Shown: in pieces, positions 34,641-47,324 of the stretch
How the letters are laid out: each line of letters starts with the position of its first letter
Numbering within the stretch: position 1 is the stretch's first letter
Assembly: GCA_009193035.1 (NCBI GenBank)
Contig: SWDT01000166.1
Span: 100,574 to 164,573, forward strand
DNA length: 64,000 nucleotides
Source: Halicephalobus mephisto
Taxonomy: Eukaryota; Nematoda; Chromadorea; Rhabditida; Panagrolaimidae
Reading direction: 5' to 3'
The notes under the pieces: generated by a model
Told to the model about the DNA's origin: nothing
Seen by the model: the letters and a program-made list of their open reading frames with translations, nothing else
Databases searched by the model: none
Program-made: the position numbers and the translations under genes

Positions 34641-37024
34641 TAAGAATGTCGGATAGTGTCCGGAAAAACTAAAATTGTTTCCTGCAGTCACTATCCAAAC
34701 AATTTCTAGAGTTGATTTTTTTGTTAAAAAAGTTCCAATAGTGAGCTTGGATAGTGACTAAAAGAGACCAAAAATCATTATTCCTATTCACTACCCAAGA
34801 ACATTGTTAAAATTGTTTTTTCTAAAAATCAGTTCGAGAAATTGTCTGAATAATGACTGAGAAGAACGATTTTATTGCTTTCCCAGTCACTATCCGAAAT
34901 TTTCATTGCAGCTGTTTTTCTGTGAATCCAAAAACCAGCTCTAGAAATTGTCTGAATAGTGACTAAGATGGACGATTTCTGGACATTTTAGTCACTATCC
35001 GAGATTCTTACTGCAGCGGTTTTTAGTCATTGGGGAGCAGTCTTGGAGATTTTCAGGATAGTGACTGCTAAGAATGACTTATGGACACTGTTAGTCACTA
35101 TCCGAGCGATTTGTACAGCTGTTTTTGGGCATTGAGAAAACTGCTAGAAAGTCCCAGGATAGTGACTGAAGTGGGAGATTTTCGAACTTTTCGGACACCT
35201 TTCAGGTTTTCTATTATAAAAAGTCGAAAATTAAACACTAAAAAAATTCTTAATTTCGATCATTATCCAACTTTCGTATTTGATCGCATTTTAGAAAATT
35301 TTAAAGCATTTTTTATCTTTGAATTTTAAAACTCCAAAAATCAAAAACGACCGGAAATTAACCAAATCTGCCAATTTGGCAAAAACCAAGACCAGCTGCA
35401 AAAATTAAAGTCAACAAGATCTAAACAATTTTCCGACTGGCATATTGCGGTTTTCACATCCGAGCTTCCTCGACCAAAATAAATTTTTCTCATTCAATTG
35501 AATGTTTCTCGGCCAGTCACTCAAATAAACAAAAAACGATCATTCTGAGGTTTAAATTGAAAAATTTGAAAATAACATTGGAATCAAATTTCATACATTT
35601 TTCTGAATAAAAATGTTTTATTTTCAATGAACAAGGATGATAGAAGGATAAATTTAGAATCCAGGTTGAGTGAATTTAGACGAGTACGGCGGGAAAATAC
35701 AAAGTTCAGAGAAAAGTTGGAAAATCGGGATGAGGATTAACTGTCCAGGGAGGACGGAAGATGTTAGGAAAATGAAAAAAGAGAAAAATTATTTTAAAAT
35801 CATAGATATCGACTACAAATATCAATTTTGAGTTATATTTGGATACTATCCAAGTTCGTTATTAGAGCTGTTTTTTTAGGGATTTTGAGAAAAGTTAGGA
35901 TAGTGACTGAAAAGGATGATTTTTAACAACCTCCAGTCACTATCCAAATTCACTATTGAAGCTGTTCTTTAAAAATCAGTTCTAGGAATAGTTAGGATAG
36001 TGACTGAAAAGGATGATTTTTAACAACTTCCAGTCACTATCCAAATTCATCAATAAGACTGATTTTTAAGTTAAAAAACCGATTCTACAAATTACCAGAA
36101 TAGTGACTGAGAAAATAATTTCTGTTTTTCGTTAGACACTATTCTGCAAATTTTTATTTCCAAAAATGTCGACATTTCAATCGATAAAAAATAACTGTCA
36201 ACGATTGATAGTATTGATGAAATCATTTCGATCAATATTTATACATCAAATTAAAATTAAATTTTTAAAACGTAAATGTTTATAAATTTCCAAAACATAC
36301 CTATGTTTACTCATCACTTTAGTACACAGATTTTTTCACCTTGTACTTTTAGCAGACAATCGAGTTAACGCGACCAAACAAGCCTTTTTCCGCTTTGGTA
36401 ACATCAAAGTGAAATCAATTTTTAGAATAGCCATTCCTTAACCAGACAAAAGAAACTTTTGTTTGTTGTTTTGTCACTCTCTCCTCCTATCGTCCGTCCT
36501 TGAACTTGAAAACCTTCAAAATTTCCTTCTTTTTCTTTTAAGAAAAATATAAAACGTGGGATATTTGTAAAAATAAAAATTCTCTAAAAAAATTAATTTT
36601 TGAAAATTTCTAAAGTGAATTTTTAATAATTAAAATTATTCAAATAAAAAATTCGGATAGTGTCTAATCCAGCAGAAATTGTCTAGTGCCAGTCACTATC
36701 CAGGCGATTATTGAAACTGTTTTTTGATAAACTAAAAACAGTTCCGGAAAATTTTCGGACAATTCATGGAAACTTTTGTTCAGCACGGAACATCATCCCC
36801 GACTGCAGGACGGAACTGATAACACAATTAAGATAGTGTAGGGAAAAATGCTAAAATTGCTCGTCATCGTCACTATCCATATAACTTTAAACAGCTGATT
36901 TCAAGGAGCTAAATAATTTCGATTCCATAATAAATAACGATTTTGAGAACAAGGAAACAAAAATCTCGAAGTGCACTTTGGAAGAATAGTTTCGACCACT
37001 ATCAGTAAATAAAAGTGGAAAAAG

Positions 37025-37140
37025 ATAGCAGCACTGGGGATTCCGAGGACGTCTCCGATCCAAGTACTAACCCAGCCCTATCGTGTTTAACTGGCCAGAT
37101 CGAACGGGATGGCGTGTCTTCACAATGGTTTGACCGCTAC
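37025..37140 (-). rRNA. 5S rRNA gene, copy 5
   Basis: 116 nt on the minus strand; the last base is T instead of C, followed by CTTTTTCC. The shared block lies on the high-coordinate side, ending CCTACTTTGGATAGTGAC at 37187. Its 3' flank (CCACTTTTATTTACTGATAG) matches copies 7 and 8. Confidence 0.8.
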
Positions 37141-37305
37141 TCACATGCCCTCAGGGTCTCTAAACTCCCCTACTTTGGATAGTGACTGGAATGCATAGAA
37201 AATTCAAGCATTAATCACTATTCTAGGGAGTCTTGGAAGGAATATTATTGGCGCTTAAAATATAAATGCTTTGGTAATTGCTAAAAAGTTAGTTTTGAGA
37301 AAAAG

Positions 37306-37421
37306 GTAGCAGCACTGGGGATTCCGAGGACGTCTCCGATCCAAGTACTAACCCAGCCCTATCGTGTTTAACTGGCCAGATCGAACGGGATGGCGTGTGC
37401 TCACAATGGTTTGACCGCTAC
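37306..37421 (-). rRNA. 5S rRNA gene, copy 6
   Basis: 116 nt with a CCTTTTTCTC terminator. Its 3' flank (AACTAACTTTTTAGCAATTA, TTTAAGCGCCAATA) matches copies 2 and 3. With copy 5 it forms a tandem pair 281 bp apart on the minus strand. Confidence 0.85.
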
Positions 37422-38892
37422 CTACATGCCTTCAGGGTCTCTAAACTCCCCTACTTTGGATAGTGACCAAAAAGAGAGAGAAAGTGTTTCTTTCAGTCAT
37501 TATCTCATCAGTTCGTGAAGATAATTTTTGGTCGTTAGAAAACAGCCGCAATAACAATCTTGGGTAGTGACTGAACAGAGAAAGCGTTCTTTTCTGTCAC
37601 TATCCATTCAATTAGTAGGAGTGACTTTTTCATTGTCAAAAAACAGTTCTAATAAGACATTTGAATAGTGACTGAATAAGAGGAAATTACTTTCCCAGTC
37701 ACTATCACGGGAATTAATAAAATCGATTTTTTATTGTTAAAAAACCAAAATGCTAATCTTGGATAGTGTCTAAAAAGACTTTTTAGCTAGTTACTATTTG
37801 GGCAATTTCAAGACCAGATTTTCCTTCTGGTTAAACACAATTAAAAAAATAATCGGACAGAATTAAAAACTCAATTATCCGGACACTAAAAAGAAACACT
37901 AACATACTCATCATGAAGCTGTCGTACTTCGTCCAACTGGCCTCTTCTCGGATTAAACAAAAACGGCATGTTTGCACTAGACCCTCATCCGTTCCCCGAT
38001 CATGACCAAATCGCATCAACCTTGTCTTCGGAGAGACTGTCCGGCTTAATTACAGACCAATAGAATCAAAAACACAATCGGAAAAGACTATTCTTTAGGG
38101 AAATGAAAATTAACCAAACCCGGAAATTGCAACAATGAAGGATTTTCGGACTAATTGCTAGTGACCCACGAAACTTTTCCGTATACAACATCCGAAAACA
38201 CGTATTTATAAAAGAAATGAGCCGAGAGTTGGATATTCTTTTCTCATGTCAAAGGGACAGCTCGTTGTAAAACAAACAGTGAAACAAGAGTTGAATAATA
38301 TTTCGTAAACTTCGGATGAAAAAAGACCGATTTTCAAGAGGAAAATTTGGTTCGAATTAATTCGTGGTGAGAAAAATAGAATAATCCATAAAACTATGCA
38401 AATTAAAAATTGTGTTTTTTATGAAAACTGAAAAATTAAAAGTAATTTTGTAAAATTATGTTAACAGAAAAAAGTGGATTGGAGATAATGGGAAAATTGA
38501 CCAGGAAGTCGGACAGGAATTGAAAACAACTTTTATGCACTTTTAGTCACTATCCAAGATTAGCATTGAAGTTGTCTGGTAATCGGAAAGTCGATTCTAC
38601 AATTGCCGGGATAGTGACTGGAAAACAGAACTCTCTTTTCAGCCACTATCTGAGATTGTTACTGGGGTTATTTTCTGATAATCGCAAAATCAGTTGTACT
38701 AATTGCTAGGAAAGTGGTCATTGTGGAAGATTTCTCTCCCTTCTTAGGCACTATCCAAACATTCTATTGGAACTGATTTAGTAAATTTAAAAAACAGCTC
38801 TTTTAAGTGTTATCACAAGGTTAAGAAGATTGATTTCTCTTTTTTAGTCACTATCCGAAGTAGGGGAGTTTAGAGACCCTGAGGGCATGTAG

Positions 38893-39008
38893 GTAGCGGT
38901 CAAACCATTGTGAGCACACGCCATCCCGTTTGCTCTGGCCAGTTAAACACGATAGGGCTGGGTTAGTACTTGGATCGGAGACGTCCTCGGAATCCCCAGT
39001 GCTGCTAC
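38893..39008 (+). rRNA. 5S rRNA gene, copy 7
   Basis: 116 nt with a CTTTTTCC terminator. The 165 bp upstream (from about 38695, TTGTACTAATTGCTAGGAAA) is nearly identical to the sequence upstream of copy 2 (17715-17880). The 3' flank up to about 39100 is an inverted match to the flank of copy 5 (36945-37024). Confidence 0.85.
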
Positions 39009-41329
39009 CTTTTTCCACTTTTATTTACTGATAGTGGTCGAAACTATTCTTCCAAAGTTCACTTCGAGATTTTTGTTTCCTTGTTCTCAAAACTCAACTC
39101 TGTAAATTGCCGGAATAGTGAATAGGAGTTACTATTTTGGGTTCTTTTTGGGCATTATTCAATTCGATAATTAGAGCAGTCTCTCGGAGCTGAGAAAATC
39201 TTCCAATATTGAACTGGGATAATAACTACCTTTGGAAAAATGAAGTCACTATCCGTTTTTTAATCGAACACAAGCTAATTTTTAAAAACAATAAAATTGA
39301 AGGCGAACATTGTTTCGAAATTATCTCGACACGAATTCTAGGACTTTGTAGAAACTTTTATAATTAGTGATTTTATATTTTTTAAGTTTCTACTAGATTC
39401 TGGAGGATTTCAGAAAGTTTTTGAAGATCCTAGAAAATTTTTAAAAATTCAGTCTTAGATTATGAAAAATTTTAAAAAGTTGCACAATATTCTGGAAGTT
39501 TTCAGAAATTTGGAGATTCTGAAAAGTTCATAATATATTTTTTGAATTTCAGAAGATTCCAAAAACTGTGAAATTCTAAAATAATTTTAAAATTTTCTAT
39601 GGAATTCTAAAAAGATTCAGGATTTTTTTAATTTTTAGAAGACTCTAGAAGGTTTCAGAAACTTGGAAATTCTGAAAAGTTCACAATATATTTTTTGAAT
39701 TTCCGAAAACTCCAGAAACTGAAATTTTCAAATAATTTTAAAATTTTCTACGGAATTCTGAAAAGATTCAGGATTTTTTAATTTTCAGAAGACTCTAGAA
39801 GATTTCAGAAATTTGGAAATTCTGAAAAGTTCACAATATATTTTTTGAATTTCAGAAAACTCCAGAAACTGAAATTCTGAAATAATTTTAAAATTTTGCA
39901 CAAATTTCAGAATTTTCTATGAAATTCTAAAAAGATTCAGAATCTTTTAATTTTTCAAGATTCTAAAATTTCAAAAAATTCTACTTTTAAAAAAAATAAA
40001 ATTACTCATTATTGCAAAAATAAATTAAAATTTTCGGATTTGAAAATTCTTTCTAAAACGGGAGCAGAAATCTCTCAAGTGAATTCACTCGTAACTCTGT
40101 TGGTCGAATCTTTGGCAAACAATCCGTTCACTTATCCCGGGGATCGAGGAAAGACAGATTTGCACCTTTTTCGGACACGCAAACATGGTGATGAAACTCG
40201 AAAAATCAAAATAAAACAGACCGACCATCTGTCGCGACGGATCCTCTGGTGCAATTAACTCATGGTTGATCTCTCGGACCGTATATGGTATTATGAGAAA
40301 AATCATAAGCCGACTATGACTAAGCCAGTTTTATGTTTTTGAAAATTACAAAAAATGGACAATTTCAAAAGAGTCCCACAGGTGAGTTATCCGTCTTCGA
40401 AGATTTCGAAATAAAAATTTGATGCAAATTTCGAAATACCTAAGTTGTCTTCGAAGTTAGGGATCTAGATAAATCTTAAAAATTAAAATTAAAATTTTAT
40501 AAAAATTAAAAACTAAATTTTTATAAAAAAAATTAAAAATTAAAATTTTATAAAAAAACTAAAAGTCAAAATTTTGCAAAAAAATTAATTTTAATGAAAA
40601 TCATAATTTTTAACATTTGTACGAAAACATCCCTTGGGGAAGTTTTAGAGTCATTGAAATTTTAAAATTTTTTAAATAAAATTATTGTAATGATATTTTA
40701 GAATCGGGATTTTGATTTTTAAAAATTTAAAAATAATTTTAAAAATATTGATTTTAGAATTTTTAAGAATAATTTTCAGAATCTTAACTTTAGAGTTTTT
40801 AAAAATCATCTTCAAAATTCCAATTCTAGAATATTGTAAACGATTTTCAAAATATTCATCTTAGAATAGTTACGAATCATCTTCAAAAACCTAATTCTAG
40901 AATATTATAGATGATTTTCTAAATTCTAATTCTAAATTACTTAACAATTTTCAAAAACCTAATTCTAAAATACCGTAAATAATCTTCAGAATTTCGAAAT
41001 AATTTATATTTATAAATTATTTTTTTTTAAATCCTATATTTTCTACTTGTTACATTTGAAGCATTTACAAAATGAATTTTATCGGTATTTTCGGAACTGA
41101 AGAAAGAGTACCTGTTTCATAAACCTAGAAATAGGTTCACAGACAAAAGTTTACTTGATATATAAAGCAGATAAGATAAACGTTTTCTGTCGAGAATCCC
41201 GAAACTAATTTAATTGTAGAATTTGGATCGATTTTATCTACTTTTGATTAGACAGTTTAGAATTGAAAACCATATTCTGAAAAATCCAGTGATTTTTGGA
41301 ATTTTTATTTGAAATTTTCGAAATTTTAC
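39009..41329. other. Gene-poor A/T-rich region
   Basis: 39.3-40.0 kb is a degenerate array of TTTCAGAAGACTCTAGAAG / GAAAAGTTCACAATATATTT units of about 115 bp. Open frames at 40040-40306 occur on both strands at once and show no known domain. 40.5-41.1 kb is low-complexity A/T with recurring AATTCTAGAATATT. No gene supported. Confidence 0.5.
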
Positions 41330-42180
41330 GATACAAAAATAAATTGCTTGTTTTTTAATAATTTTTTATTTAAAATATTTAAAAAATCCCACATCAGTAT
41401 CTTTAAAATTACAAAAAAATAATTATTTAATAAGTTTAACAAAATTCACAAAGAATAAATTCATTATGTCAATATATAATTTTAATTTAATTTAATATTT
41501 TCGTAATTTTATGTATTTTGTTTTATTTAAAATATTTAAAAAATCCCACATCAGTATCCTTAAAATTACAAAAAAAATATTTATTTAATAAGTTTAAATA
41601 AATTCACAAAGAATGAACTCAGTGTATAATCTTAATATAAGTTACTATTTTTAGAATCCTACGTATTCTGATTCGGCAAATGGCAAGATAGTCAAATATT
41701 GGCTAACTGTAGCCAGAGAACGAGATAACTGGAAAATGTCCTGGGACCCGTGCAAAATTAATCGTAAGGTTAGGAATCAATGCGAAGAACGAGTTGACTA
41801 AGACTAAGACGTATTTTAACTATGTTCCATCTGAAGCATTTAAAAAGTTCCACATCACTATTCTTAAAGCCATAGATTAAGTACTTATTACTATATCTAA
41901 AATCAAGTCTACAGACCATCTAATAAATAGCACTAATATTAGTCATGTTTTTAGAATCCTACGTATTTTAACAATGTTCCATCTGAAGCATTTAAAAAGT
42001 TTCACATCACTATTCTTAAAGCCATAGATTAAGTACTTATTACTATATCTAAAATCAAGTCCACAGACCATCTAATAAATAGCACTAATATTAGTCATGT
42101 CTTCAGAATCTTACGTATTTCAATTATGTTCCATCTGAAGTACTTACAGATTAAAAGTTTACGATCATTTTTAGTGTTAC
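41330..42180. repeat. Tandem array of ~145-175-bp units
   Basis: Two nearly identical ~145-bp units (41822-41966, 41967-42110; core CATTTAAAAAGTTCCACATC / ACTATTCTTAAAGCCATAGA) are preceded by two diverged relatives (41.33 and 41.51 kb; AAAATATTTAAAAAATCCCA / CATCAGTATC) and followed by a partial one. This is one satellite family at different ages. Confidence 0.75.
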
Positions 42181-42981
42181 TGCTCGAGAACTTATTTTTC
42201 AAGTTTTTCAGAATCTTGACAACTTTACAAATAAAGTTTATTCGAACAAGAACAATTTATTCAATAAAAAAAATAAAAAAGTTTGAATAAAAATAAAAAA
42301 AAGTTACAGAAGACAAATCTGTTGTCATAGTAGTCATTGACGTTGAAGTCATCGTAGTTATGATACGTCAATTGTCCCTTAGAATCGAAAGTTTACTTTT
42401 AAATTTATAAATTCTAAATAAATCTGTTTTTTGAATTTTGGTCCCGACACGAATGATAATTTTAATTAATTTCAAACTTTTGTAACTTTGTTCAAATTTG
42501 TTATTTTTTAACAAACTTTTTTAAAAAACAAACCTAGAATGTTCATCTATCTAATAAACACAAAAAATTAAAAAAGTATGCTTTCAAAAATTTAAAAAAG
42601 TAATTTTTTTTAAAATAAAATTTTAAATTTTTAAAAATAAAATTTAATTTTTTTTTCGTGTCAGGACCGAAGTTGAATGTTGGTTTCGTAACTCGAGACT
42701 GCCGTTTTGGACACAATTGCTTAGGATACGGGTAGTTAGAATTGACAAATAGAATTTGATATATAATTTCGAAACATTGATGTTGCTTACCTCATTCGCT
42801 AATTTGGCGATCTGTTCCTTTTGATTCCGACCAACCGTCAGCGAAGACGGTTGATTTTTTGTGATTCTTGATTCCGGGTACGTTTCCCCCATTTTTGTCC
42901 AAAATATCGTTCTTAAAGAAAATAATCAACTCGTTCTTCGAGTCTTCTCCTCGAAGCAGCAGCAGCACCGGAGGAAAAGTC

Positions 42982-44316
42982 ATGGGATCCGAGTTTATAT
43001 TTTTCGAAAAGGTTTGATTTTTTTATTTGTAAATTTATCGATTTTTAATTTTATTTTTCAGCAACAAGATTTGATGTGTGGACAACACGCCTTAAATATG
43101 CTAATCCAGAGCAGTATGTTCAGTGCTGGAGAACTCGGAGAAATCGCGAATCGATTGGACGACGAACAACGGGCTCTGAATGGATATCCCGCGGATTTCA
43201 TAAGCGAAAACGCCAGTGCTTCTGGATTCTTCAGCGTTCAGGTCTTGGAAAAAGCTCTATCCCATATCGGATTAGTTCTGCGTAGACTCAATCATCCAAC
43301 AATGGAAAATTTAATGAAAGATCCCAGGTTTGTTGTTTTTCAAATTTATGCGTTTTATTTTTCTGAAATTTACATACTTTTTTTTCAAACCTTATATGTC
43401 AACTAATTTATATTTCCAAAACTTATATATTGACTAATTCATATTTCCAAAACTTATATATCAACTAATTTATATTTCCAAAACTTATATATCAACTAAT
43501 TTATATTTCCAAAACTTATATATCAACTAATTCATATTTTCAAAACTTATATATCAACTAATTTATATTTCCAAAACTTATATATCAACTAATTTATATT
43601 TTCAAAACTTATATATCAATTCTACTTTTTAAATTTACGAATAACTTTTTATTCCTAAAGTTGATATATGAATATTACTTTTATTTAAATTTCACATATC
43701 ACTTTTTTAAATTTACATATTAATTTTGTCTTTAAAAATTGACATGAATTTCCTTTTTAAATTTCATAAAGTTTACTTTTTCAGCAAAGGAAGAGCTTAT
43801 ATCGTCAACCATCAACAACATTGGTTCGCTGTTCGTCGATTCGGAAAGCTTTGGTTCATTCTGAATTCCCAAGATACCGGTCCAAGACATATTACCGACT
43901 CTTATTTGAACTTGTTCTTCGTGCATTTGCTCGAGAATGGATGCTCAATTTTCCACGTAGAAGGTGATTTGCCCTTTTGTAAAGCTGATGAAGCTGCTTT
44001 CCACGGGAAACTCGACGTTAAAGAACCCATCAACAACGACAAAAGTCTTCAAGCAGCGTTGCGAATTTCATCCGAAACAAAGCAAACCGACGAATTACAA
44101 CAAGCCATTCAGATGAGCATGGAACAACACGAATTCGAAGAAGCACTAAGGAGAAGTCTGTCAGATACCAGCAAAAACAATGACGTCATTATCGTGAAAG
44201 AAGTTCAATCAGGACCAACGACGGCACAAAATCAACCAGACACAACTCCAGAAATCCAACTTTCTCGAGAAGAAATCCGAGCAAAACGAGAGAAATTTCT
44301 AAACAATTTGAAATGA
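42982..44316 (+). CDS. atx-3: Ataxin-3-type deubiquitinase (Josephin domain)
   Basis: Cysteine protease that edits ubiquitin chains and works with the CDC48/p97 segregase. Exons 42982-43011, 43062-43327 and 43785-44316 (phases 0 and 2) give 275 residues. The Josephin domain spans about 1-175, with the complete catalytic set: Cys16 in QQDLMCGQHALNML, His111 in NHQQHWFAV and Asn126 in LWFILNSQD. Two ubiquitin-interacting motifs follow (DELQQAIQMSMEQHE about 201-215, FEEALRRSLSD about 216-226). A basic stretch near the C-terminus (REEIRAKREKFL) resembles the p97-binding motif. There is no polyglutamine tract. Intron 2 is mostly a 31-bp minisatellite. The Mediator-like gene begins 160 bp downstream on the same strand, so the two may be an operon; I recall the same two genes being adjacent in C. 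elegans (to be checked). Confidence 0.93.
43387..43620. repeat. 31-bp minisatellite in atx-3 intron 2
   Basis: About 7.5 copies of AACTTATATATCAACTAATT + TATATTTCCAA, head to tail, very well conserved, between the catalytic-Cys exon and the catalytic-His exon. Confidence 0.85.
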
Positions 44317-44476
44317 CTGTGATCTACAAAATATCATGTTTCGCGCTTTCTTAATGCTATCATCTTGTCAGTTTTGTACATATGAAGAATACCAAAAATT
44401 ACTCGTTTATTTTACTGGTCATATACCAGCTAACTACTTTCCTTTATTCCTCGTTTAATTTCTCTGTAATTTCCAG

Positions 44477-45028
44477 ATGTCTACACTCTCAGATCTCATA
44501 GAACAAGACGACAACGATTCGTCTATTCCACAGCCCGGTCAAGAAAGAATGGAAACAGATACAGGTCCATTAGAAGGAGAAACCTTTGTTCAAACTCCTC
44601 TCGAGGAAGCTTTGCTCGGGGAAAATGGACAAGATCCCCTTCCTGCTTCAACACTGATGATATGTGTGGACCGATTATATCAAAATTTTACTAACCTCAT
44701 AACGGATTTCTTTCCTCATCCATCAATTGTGATGCCACAAACTCAAGACATCAGAGAGCTTGCTGAACAAGATGTCAAAATGGTGAGTACTTCTCAAATT
44801 GAGAAATAAGCCGGTTCTTCGTTTTAGTTCAAGGAAGCTTGCAACGAACTCGCAGCTGAATTCACTAAGACGGCGACGGAATGGCAGCTTGTAGCTCCGG
44901 AAGAAGCTTATGAAGACGAAGCGAGGGATCTCGAGAAAGCTATCAAGAGACAGGAGGAGCTCCAGCGAAGAATAGAAGAACGGATCAATGTCGAATCTGG
45001 CAAAGTTGATATCAAAACTTGTCGGTAA
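44477..45028 (+). CDS. mdt-28: Mediator subunit 28-like protein
   Basis: Mediator head-module subunit that helps connect activators to RNA polymerase II (family role). Exons 44477-44782 and 44828-45028 (phase 0) give 168 residues. The first ~55 residues are acidic and Pro/Gly-rich. The rest is helical (ICVDRLYQNFTNLITDFF, FKEACNELAAEFTKTATEWQ, EDEARDLEKAIKRQEELQRR), fitting the two-helix coiled coil of MED28. The ATG directly abuts a TTTCCAG acceptor, typical of trans-splicing, and lies 160 bp after the atx-3 stop. The MED28 name rests on helix pattern plus the position next to atx-3, so it is less certain than the gene itself. Confidence 0.7.
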
Positions 45029-45096
45029 ACCTAAAATTGAATCCACATAAAAATAACAAAATTAACAAAACTTAAAATCTGCAACTTGGTGAACTA

Positions 45097-46831
45097 TCAA
45101 ATCTCGTCCGATTCTTGTTTGAGGGTCAACTTGTTCATAGGTAGTTGGCTTCTCATCCATTCCTCGTAGTTATTGGTTTCCGTCTTTCCTGCATACTTGA
45201 TCAGAGGACTCTCCATTGAACCTCTGTATTCCTCCAATGGTTCATTATTGAAGCACGGCGTAGTAGGTCCTAAGCTGTCGCTGAATTTGGAAACTTCGTT
45301 CATGTTCTCCATACTGCAAGAATTGGCCATCTTATAAAGACGTGCTGTAGGGGGCTGGGAATGGGAATCAATAACTAAAGTCTGGAAACTGCTATTAACA
45401 AAGATTCCACCAGATCGGCAAAATCCGTCATCGACAATCACACGTTGTAATAGCTTCCCATCGTGATCGAAGAGAAATAACAGTCTTTCCTTGCAATTGG
45501 CAACCAGGAACCTTCCGCTGACGTCAACAAAGCAACCAGTGAGACGACATTGAGCAGCATTTTGAGAACAGTTGTAGGAAATCTCATTAAGGAATTGACG
45601 AGCAAAGGAATCATATTTGTAGACTGTCACAATCCCTAAAGCTGAAACAAAACAAGTAGAGCAAGGTTAAAGAGTCGAAACTTACTGTAATCAACTAGCA
45701 CAATCCTCCGAAAAGAAACTCCAATGAAAGAAACCCTTGAAGGCTGATTTTCGTCGTTCCATCGGCCTTTGTGATTGTAATCCTTGGTAATAATGTCGGA
45801 TCCATCTTGCGGGATGATCAGAAGCTGTCCACGTGCAGTGTCAAAAGTGACAAAATCGCCTTTCGCGGTAATTCCCAGGCCACGGCATTCTTTGAGTTTG
45901 AAAAAAGGTTTGAACATCCCTGTCTTCAGATCAAGAATATGAATTCCTATGTCATCCAAGACAGCAATAGCGTTACCGTCGTCAAGCAGAGCGAGAGCTG
46001 TAGACCTCTTGAATCCAGTGTAAGTGAAGAGAACATGACTGGCATCTCGACTAATGGCAACCACACCTGCAACTCGATCAGCAACATACCACTTGTTTTG
46101 CTTGTCGCTAAAGATGCAGTTCATTGGGTCGTTCAGACGAATAATGGAAGTCTTCGAAGCGATTAAACGAAGATTGGGTCGTGGGCCAAGCTTTACAAAA
46201 TCCGCTTGGTTCAGAACTGGAATGTGCGGCATCGGTCCGAGGAGAGATTTTCTAGGAGTGGTTGTCTAAAAATACTACCAGTAGTATTGTTTTATCAAAG
46301 TCGACAGTCAGAGTTCGAGGTTGGGATTTGAATTTCCCGCACTAGGGTAACATTCACATGTTTGTCTTATCTAAATTAATAATTTGAACTTTGGATTTTT
46401 TGAATCAAAATGCCTTTGTGTCTTAGTACGAAAAGTTCAAAATCTCGACTTTGAATTCTGACTATCAACTTTAAAGCGGAATATAAGCTGATTAAGAAAC
46501 AACTTACTTGGGGACAGTTGGAAACAGATGGGAAGGACAACAAAGGTCTCTTGCGAGGTGTAGATTCGTCGTCAATGACGTCTGGACTTGGTGGCAACTG
46601 CAATAGAGGTCTCTTCCGGGGAGTCGAATCAAAAGAATTGTTGTTGTAGAAAGTTCTTGGGTTCGAAGGTGGTGGTTTCTTTCGAGGAGTAGAGTCATCG
46701 ACAAAATCAAGTCGTCTTGGTGTTCTTCGTCGTGGAGGAAGCTGGTATGGACGGTATCTGACTGACGACGGGGGAGTTTTGAAAGGAGAACCCCGGACTT
46801 GCAACGGTTTAGGACTCGAAAATTCTGCCAT
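45097..46831 (-). CDS. Beta-propeller-like protein with repeated Thr-Pro-Arg-Lys motifs
   Basis: Exons 46508-46831, 45686-46265 and 45097-45641 (phases 0 and 1) give 482 residues. The N-terminal ~130 residues are Pro/Arg-rich and disordered in character, with four Ser/Thr-Pro-Arg-Lys sites (DDSTPRKKPPP, FDSTPRKRPLLQ, DESTPRKRPLLS, TTTPRKSLLG) that fit the CDK consensus. From about residue 140 the sequence has the short repeating strands of an NHL/SMP-30-like propeller (NCIFSDKQNKWYVADRVAGV, DDIGIHILDLKTG, VDVSGRFLVANCKERLLFLF, GGIFVNSSFQTLVIDS). The tail is acidic. It is convergent with the Mediator-like gene, stop codons 68 bp apart. Function unknown; a cell-cycle-regulated scaffold is an inference from the motifs. 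Confidence 0.75.
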
Positions 46832-47324
46832 TAATCTGAAAACTACTTCATTACCAATGTTGAAAATAACAAAAATAAATAATATTTTATATTATTAACA
46901 AAAATAAAATGAACAAAAATTTAAAAACATGGAAAAAACCAAGTTGAAAAAAAACGAGGTTCTTGAAGGGATTTTTTCAGGGAAAACTGAAGTCAAGATT
47001 TCATATCACAGCTACAGTATGACAGCGGACGAAGGATGTTAGGGGAATTACAAAAATAAAAAAATCAATTTAATAAAGAAACAAGTAAAATTCTAATTTC
47101 ATAAATAAAAATCGAAATTCCACAAAGTCCCAACTGTTCGAACGAGCGCGAGGGATGGTACGGTAGGTCCCGACGCGAAAGATTACGAGTGCTTGCTCAA
47201 AGTTCTCTCATTCCTCTTTTCCACTTTTCTCTATTATTTCCCTCTTTTTCTGCTTTTTTCTCCCGTTTTTTGACGAAATTCCTTTTTAGGCTTCAACTGC
47301 AGTCTACGAATCAAGTGCTTCATC

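Larger units (their letters stand above)
34650..38640. repeat. Alternating GGATAGTGAC / GTCACTATCC palindromic repeat field
   Basis: GGATAGTGAC and its reverse complement GTCACTATCC alternate. The inner spacer is usually 30-40 bp and the outer one about 57-63 bp, giving a period near 100 bp. The outer spacer has its own inverted symmetry (GAAGCTGTTTTT ... AAAAATCAGTTCTAG). Good examples: 35907/35938/35995/36035, 34993/35054/35097/35157 and 38546/38608. 5S genes 5-7 sit in or beside this field, and the same GTCACTATCC heads every 5S block. Confidence 0.75.
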
